This document shows positions 60,350-64,000 of a stretch of DNA of 64,000 bases, one piece after another. How positions within the stretch are numbered: position 1 is the stretch's first letter; the number at the start of each line of letters is the position of its first letter. The stretch is taken from positions 2,852,001 to 2,916,000 of the forward strand of contig NZ_CP063458.1 of the NCBI RefSeq assembly GCF_015169395.1, given 5' to 3'. The stretch is from Humisphaera borealis (GTDB taxonomy: Bacteria > Planctomycetota > Phycisphaerae > Tepidisphaerales > Tepidisphaeraceae). Below the pieces are notes generated by a model. That model made no database searches. It was not told the origin of the DNA and worked only from the letters and a program-made list of their open reading frames with translations. The position numbers and the translations under genes were made by a program.

Positions 60350-61273
60350 TCAGGCAACCCCTTCAATCTCCACGAGCAGGTCCTGACGGCAGATGTCGGC
60401 GCGAACGAACTCCTTCGTTGCAGCAGGACACGCCAGCGATACGATCGACCGCAGCGCGGCAAGGTCTTCCGCGCGGACGTAGTAGACGCGGAGGTCGGAC
60501 ATCAGGTGGGGGCCGGCGGCGTCGTCGCCGGTGGCCGATTGCAGGAGCGCGGCAAGGTTGTCGAGCGTCTCGCCGACCTGCTTCCGCAAATCGCCGACGA
60601 ACACCGAGGCCTCGCCCCGAACGCTCGCCGTGCCGCCGACCAGAACCCTCTGACGGCCGCCCAGCGTGACGGTGGTCGCCCGCGCGAAGCAAGGCGGCTT
60701 GGGGCCGTAGCGATGGGAGTACTTGTACGCCGGCACCTGTCGCGGGTTTTCGACGGCATTGCCGGGTTCGGCGGCGGCAAGGGCGTGGATGATCAGATCC
60801 CGCCCGTCATGGCCGACACCCGACGCGGTCGCCAGCAGGCGGGGGAACGCATCTTCCCCGCCGAGCCACTGCCTGCAGGCCGCGTAGCGGCCGGCGTTGA
60901 AGACCATGTAACGGTCGAGCACTTCGCCCGAAGCCGGCATGACCCCACTGGTGGCGTGGATACCGGGGATGAAGTTCCAGAATCGAACCGGGTGTGACGC
61001 GTCAGCACTGGAGAGCCGCTGTGCGATCAGGTCGTACATGCGGGTCGTCGCCGCTTCAAAATCGTGCGACGCCAGATCGGCCGCCCGCGCGACACGCGCC
61101 GAAACCAGCGACACATCGTCGGTCAGCCGGGTCTGCAGTGCGACGTTCCCGACCTTCGCGATCTCCGCCGGCACGGTAGCGACCAGGGCCTCTGCCCAGG
61201 CGGGGAGCAAGAGCGCGTCGCCATCGATCGCGGCGGGTACGGAGGCGAATTTGTCAGGGCCGGCGGACATCAT
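60350..61273 (-). CDS. Chorismatase (FkbO/Hyg5/XanB2-like)
   Basis: A 307-residue enzyme of the chorismatase family, which hydrolyses or eliminates pyruvate from chorismate to give a dihydroxycyclohexadienoate or 3-/4-hydroxybenzoate. Features seen are RFWNFIPGIH (about 97-106), DRYMVFNAGRYAACRQWLGG (about 119-138), KYSHRYGPKPPCFARA (about 184-199) and the RidA-like C-terminal EFVRADICRQDLLVEIEGVA. XanB2-type enzymes supply hydroxybenzoate starters for xanthomonadin and other aryl polyenes. The neighbouring ketosynthase gene, ending 84 bases upstream, supports that role here. Product specificity cannot be read from the sequence. Confidence 0.82.
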   Translation of the reverse strand: MMSAGPDKFASVPAAIDGDALLLPAWAEALVATVPAEIAKVGNVALQTRLTDDVSLVSARVARAADLASHDFEAATTRMYDLIAQRLSSADASHPVRFWNFIPGIHATSGVMPASGEVLDRYMVFNAGRYAACRQWLGGEDAFPRLLATASGVGHDGRDLIIHALAAAEPGNAVENPRQVPAYKYSHRYGPKPPCFARATTVTLGGRQRVLVGGTASVRGEASVFVGDLRKQVGETLDNLAALLQSATGDDAAGPHLMSDLRVYYVRAEDLAALRSIVSLACPAATKEFVRADICRQDLLVEIEGVA

Positions 61274-61300
61274 CGGTCAGTCAGTTATACGCTCGTTCCA

Positions 61301-61328
61301 ACTATACGATCGCCCGGCGAGCGTCCAA
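61301..61328 (-). promoter_or_regulatory. Candidate sigma-70 promoter of the chorismatase gene
   Basis: On the minus strand TTGGAC (61323-61328) is followed after 16 bases by TATAGT (61301-61306), about 28 bases before the ATG at 61273. It would allow transcription separate from the upstream ketosynthase gene. Confidence 0.4.
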
Positions 61329-61356
61329 ATTTGCCGCCGCACGCATCAAGCGGGAA

Positions 61357-63696
61357 TCAGTCGCGCGTCGCCTGTTCACGCCCGCTGACGCGGACCGCCG
61401 TCACGCCGCCGGTCACGTCGGTGCAGATGACACCGACGGGTCCGCGAGCGGATTCGTCGCCAATTCCGCCTCGCAGCAGCGCCGCCGCCACTCCGGCCAG
61501 CGGGCCGGCGCTGTAGCACTCGGTCACCCTGCCGAACAGGGACGTCAGTCGGGGGCGGCGGGTGTCGTCGGGGTAGGCCAGCCGAACTGCTTCGCGTTCG
61601 ATGGCATCGATCACCGATCCGCTGCGCGACATCACGAGTTCGTCGATCGCGCCCAATTCCGACAACACGCGCACCGCGCCGGCCGACGCGACACGACCCG
61701 GGGCGGCGAACGCGGTGGCATCGACCGAACCCAGGATTCTGCCGCCGCGACTTTCGACGCTCTGTCGGCTCTCCAAGAGCAGCGAAACCGCCCCGCAGCC
61801 GGTGGCGAAACCGACCGGACCGTCGCGGCCGTCGTGGGGCTCGGCCCGCATGCACTTGGCATAGGACTGCGTGACGATCGGCCCGTACTCCTCGCCCGCG
61901 CCAACGAGTGCCCGCTCCCAACTGCCCTGCCCAATGCGGATCGCCGCCAGCGCCATCGCGTCCAGTCCGGCCGTTCGCGATCCGATAATGGTCTGGCACG
62001 CGCCTTTGATTCCCAGCGTCAGACTCACATGCGCCGCACCGGCATTGGGGACGCCTTCGCTGAACAGCAGTGGATTGGCAGCGGGGATGCCTTCGTCCAC
62101 GATCTGCTTGTAGTACTGCCCGCTGAACTCCGTACCGCCATGACTTGTGCCCAGGACGGCAGACAGGCTCTGGCAGTAGGCCTGGGTATCGGTGATGCCG
62201 GCGTCTTGGAGGGCGCTGCCGGCGGCGGCGAGCATCAGCTTGACGTACGCGCTCATCCGCCGAACCCGTCGGGCGTTGATCAGGTGCGCGATGGCATCGT
62301 CGGCGATCGGGCCCGAATCCGTCGCCGGGCCCGTCACGATCGGACTGTTGAGCAATTGAAGGAATGCGGGAATGCCGATCGCCCGGGGCAGGACAATGCC
62401 GATGCCCGTCACGAACACTTCCCGGCGGTCGGCGCCACTGAACCGGCGGTCTACGACGGGTTGTGAAGTGACGACAGCCGCCGTGGCGTCGGCAGCCGGG
62501 CCGAGCACCATGCTGGTGTTGGCACCGCCAAAACCAAGAGAGGTGCTGAGCGTCGCGCCAATCTTCGCCGGCCGAGCATGGTTGACGATCGTGAGGCCGG
62601 GGAAATCAATATCGGCGGGCGTCACGTTGGCGCACGGTGGCACGACGCCCTCGTTCATCGCCGTCGCGGCGAGGATCAGCTCGACCGCTCCCGCACCGCC
62701 CAGCGTATGGCCGACATGGCTCTTGAAACCGACAACCGGCGACGCCGCGAGCTTGTCGCCGAAGACGCGCGACAGCGCCGCGTACTCGCCGGCGTCATTG
62801 TCGGGGGTGCCGGTGGCGTGGGCGACGATCAGGCCGATGTCGTCAGGCGTGCGACCGGCGGACTTAAGCGCCTGGGCAATCGCGCGGGACGCGCCGTCGC
62901 CGGTCGGATGGGGCTGCGTCAGATGGTGCGCGTCGGCCGATTCGCCGTAGCCCAGCACGGTCGCCATCACCGGGGCGCCACGGCGTGAAGCGTCGGCGGC
63001 GCGCTCCAGGACGACAACGCCATAGCCTTCGGCGAGTTTCATGCCCTGGCGGTCGCGGGCGAACGGACGCAGCGGCTTGTCGGCCACCAGCCGCAGGCTG
63101 TTGAACCCGGCGTAAACGTACTCGCTGACCGGGTCGTACCCGCCGGCGACAATCAGGTCGAGCTTGCCTTCTCGCAGCAGGGTGACGCCCAGTGCGATGG
63201 CGCCGAGGCTCGACGAACAGGCCGAGCAGGTGGTGGCGGAAAACCCTTCGATCCCCAGCCCGCGCGTCGCCGACTTCAGCACGCTCGCGGCGAGAAACCG
63301 GGCCAGCGGCGAGGTGTCTCCGGTCCGCAGGTAGTCGCCGGCGGCGCGCATGCCGTGGAGTGTCGTGCCCATGATCAGCCCGCACCGCTCGGGGGCGTAG
63401 GGCAGGGTGCCGGCGGCGACGTTCGGACGGGTGATTCCAGCATCGCGCAGCGCATCGACGATCGCCCGGCGAAGGTAGCGAACCTCGCGCGGCTCGCCGG
63501 GTGATTCGTCCACCGGCAGTTCCGGCGCTTGTCCGCCGTGCTTGCCGTCGGGGGCGGGTTGTTCCAGCGCCGTCAGCGGGCCGATGCCGCACCGCCCCTG
63601 CCGAACCGCCTCCCAGGTGCTCTGACGATCCAGGCCCAGGCAGGTGACCATACCTGCCCCGGTGATGACAATGGGATCGAGGTACGGGTCAGGCAC
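61357..63696 (-). CDS. Ketosynthase fused to a degenerate ketosynthase (KS-CLF-like)
   Basis: A 779-residue protein. Residues about 5-400 form a complete type II beta-ketoacyl-ACP synthase with Cys160 (TCSACSSS), His293 (AHATGTP), Lys325 and His330 (FKSHVGHTLGGAG). Residues about 425-770 form a second, shorter ketosynthase-like domain (VFVTGIGIVLPRAIG) in which the nucleophile position is Arg574 (GSRTAGLDAM) and both histidine positions also appear replaced. This is the pattern of a chain-length factor. KS and CLF are normally separate genes in aryl-polyene and type II polyketide clusters; here they are one chain. The GTG start overlaps the acyltransferase stop by 8 bases and has AAGGA upstream. 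Confidence 0.88.
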   Translation of the reverse strand: MPDPYLDPIVITGAGMVTCLGLDRQSTWEAVRQGRCGIGPLTALEQPAPDGKHGGQAPELPVDESPGEPREVRYLRRAIVDALRDAGITRPNVAAGTLPYAPERCGLIMGTTLHGMRAAGDYLRTGDTSPLARFLAASVLKSATRGLGIEGFSATTCSACSSSLGAIALGVTLLREGKLDLIVAGGYDPVSEYVYAGFNSLRLVADKPLRPFARDRQGMKLAEGYGVVVLERAADASRRGAPVMATVLGYGESADAHHLTQPHPTGDGASRAIAQALKSAGRTPDDIGLIVAHATGTPDNDAGEYAALSRVFGDKLAASPVVGFKSHVGHTLGGAGAVELILAATAMNEGVVPPCANVTPADIDFPGLTIVNHARPAKIGATLSTSLGFGGANTSMVLGPAADATAAVVTSQPVVDRRFSGADRREVFVTGIGIVLPRAIGIPAFLQLLNSPIVTGPATDSGPIADDAIAHLINARRVRRMSAYVKLMLAAAGSALQDAGITDTQAYCQSLSAVLGTSHGGTEFSGQYYKQIVDEGIPAANPLLFSEGVPNAGAAHVSLTLGIKGACQTIIGSRTAGLDAMALAAIRIGQGSWERALVGAGEEYGPIVTQSYAKCMRAEPHDGRDGPVGFATGCGAVSLLLESRQSVESRGGRILGSVDATAFAAPGRVASAGAVRVLSELGAIDELVMSRSGSVIDAIEREAVRLAYPDDTRRPRLTSLFGRVTECYSAGPLAGVAAALLRGGIGDESARGPVGVICTDVTGGVTAVRVSGREQATRD

Positions 63697-64000
63697 GAGG
63701 TTTGTCCTTCTCGGGGAGGCGGGTGGGGTTGGACGTCGCGGGCTGGTCCTCGCAGAACGCCGGATGGAACATCAGCCATTGCTCGGGGTACGCGCGGACG
63801 TACTTCTGAATGACCAGCGAAAGCTTCCGCAGGAGCGGATCGACGCGGCGGGTCCCGATCGTCGGCGCAGAGGCGGCGGGCTCTTCCACATCGTCGGCGG
63901 GTGTGATGGGTGGCTCGATGAAGAGGTTGATCCTGCCGTCCGGCCGGCGGATGGAAAAGATGGGCACGATCCACGCGCCGCTCAGCCGAGCCAGCTTCGC
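63689..64000 (-). CDS. LpxL/HtrB-like lysophospholipid acyltransferase, 5' end outside window
   Basis: The C-terminal 103 residues of a protein that continues beyond the right edge. LARLSGAWIVPIFSIRRPDGRINLFIEPP and IQKYVRAYPEQWLMFHPAFCED match the end of lipid A biosynthesis acyltransferases (LpxL/LpxM family). Such acyltransferases are standard members of aryl-polyene clusters, where they attach the polyene to a lipid anchor. It overlaps the KS-CLF gene by 8 bases, so the two are cotranscribed. The catalytic HxxxxD motif would be outside the window. Confidence 0.8.
   Translation of the reverse strand, partial: AKLARLSGAWIVPIFSIRRPDGRINLFIEPPITPADDVEEPAASAPTIGTRRVDPLLRKLSLVIQKYVRAYPEQWLMFHPAFCEDQPATSNPTRLPEKDKPRA

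Overview
This window reads as chromosome of a high-GC planctomycete, most likely class Phycisphaerae (Tepidisphaera/Humisphaera-like). The evidence is family content: two DUF1501 proteins, a DUF1549/DUF1553 cytochrome-domain protein, four secreted giants carrying the LEPR-XLL N-terminal signature (variants LERRILFAA, LERRVMFAV, LEGRQLMAA, LEGRKLFAA), a DUF1559-type pseudopilin, and a RodA consistent with a peptidoglycan cell wall. The taxonomic call is inference; no rRNA gene is present. Long open frames antisense to real genes are common because of the base composition and were left out.

Layout. 0.2-5.4 kb: a Tat-type DUF1501 protein with a strong terminator, a REP-associated tyrosine transposase (RAYT) with REP palindromes in and around it, and an HtrA-like serine protease with a beta-helix-like tail. 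5.4-25.8 kb: a block bounded by two inverted copies of a roughly 0.5-0.7 kb repeat array. It holds a family 2 glycosyltransferase, two tandem kelch/CBM6 exoproteins, a sugar-dehydrogenase-like exoprotein with PKD, FN3 and CBM6 modules, a comEC operon, hslV and tRNA-Ser(GGA). 25.8-28.1 kb: a DUF4288-like fragment, a DinB-family protein and a secreted alpha/beta hydrolase.

28.4-33.8 kb (minus strand): an apparent copper-handling operon. It encodes a Cys/His-rich secreted protein, a lipoprotein with two heavy-metal-binding domains, a TolC-like lipoprotein, a multicopper oxidase and a BNR-repeat protein with a CxCC...C motif; no RND pump is present. 34.1-41.6 kb: a DUF11 lipoprotein, a beta-helix protein with a small membrane protein, an AmpG-like permease and a delta-60-repeat exoprotein. 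41.9-43.2 kb: a complete IS3-family element with perfect terminal repeats and a 3-bp target duplication.

43.3-51 kb: rodA, a CHASE2 nucleotide cyclase, a 218-bp hairpin element and a UbiE/MenG methyltransferase. 49.4-54.1 kb: a DUF1501/PSD1 gene pair surrounded by a third palindrome family. 54.3-60.2 kb: a GntR regulator, a small membrane protein, aat, a pseudopilin and an Hsp70-like protein. 60.3-64.0 kb (minus strand): the edge of what looks like an aryl-polyene-type cluster. It contains an LpxL-like acyltransferase cut by the window end, a ketosynthase fused to a degenerate ketosynthase (chain-length-factor-like), and a chorismatase that would supply a hydroxybenzoate starter.

The most unusual content is the density of at least six distinct palindromic repeat families, one of which is translated inside the RAYT gene, and the KS-CLF fusion next to the chorismatase.
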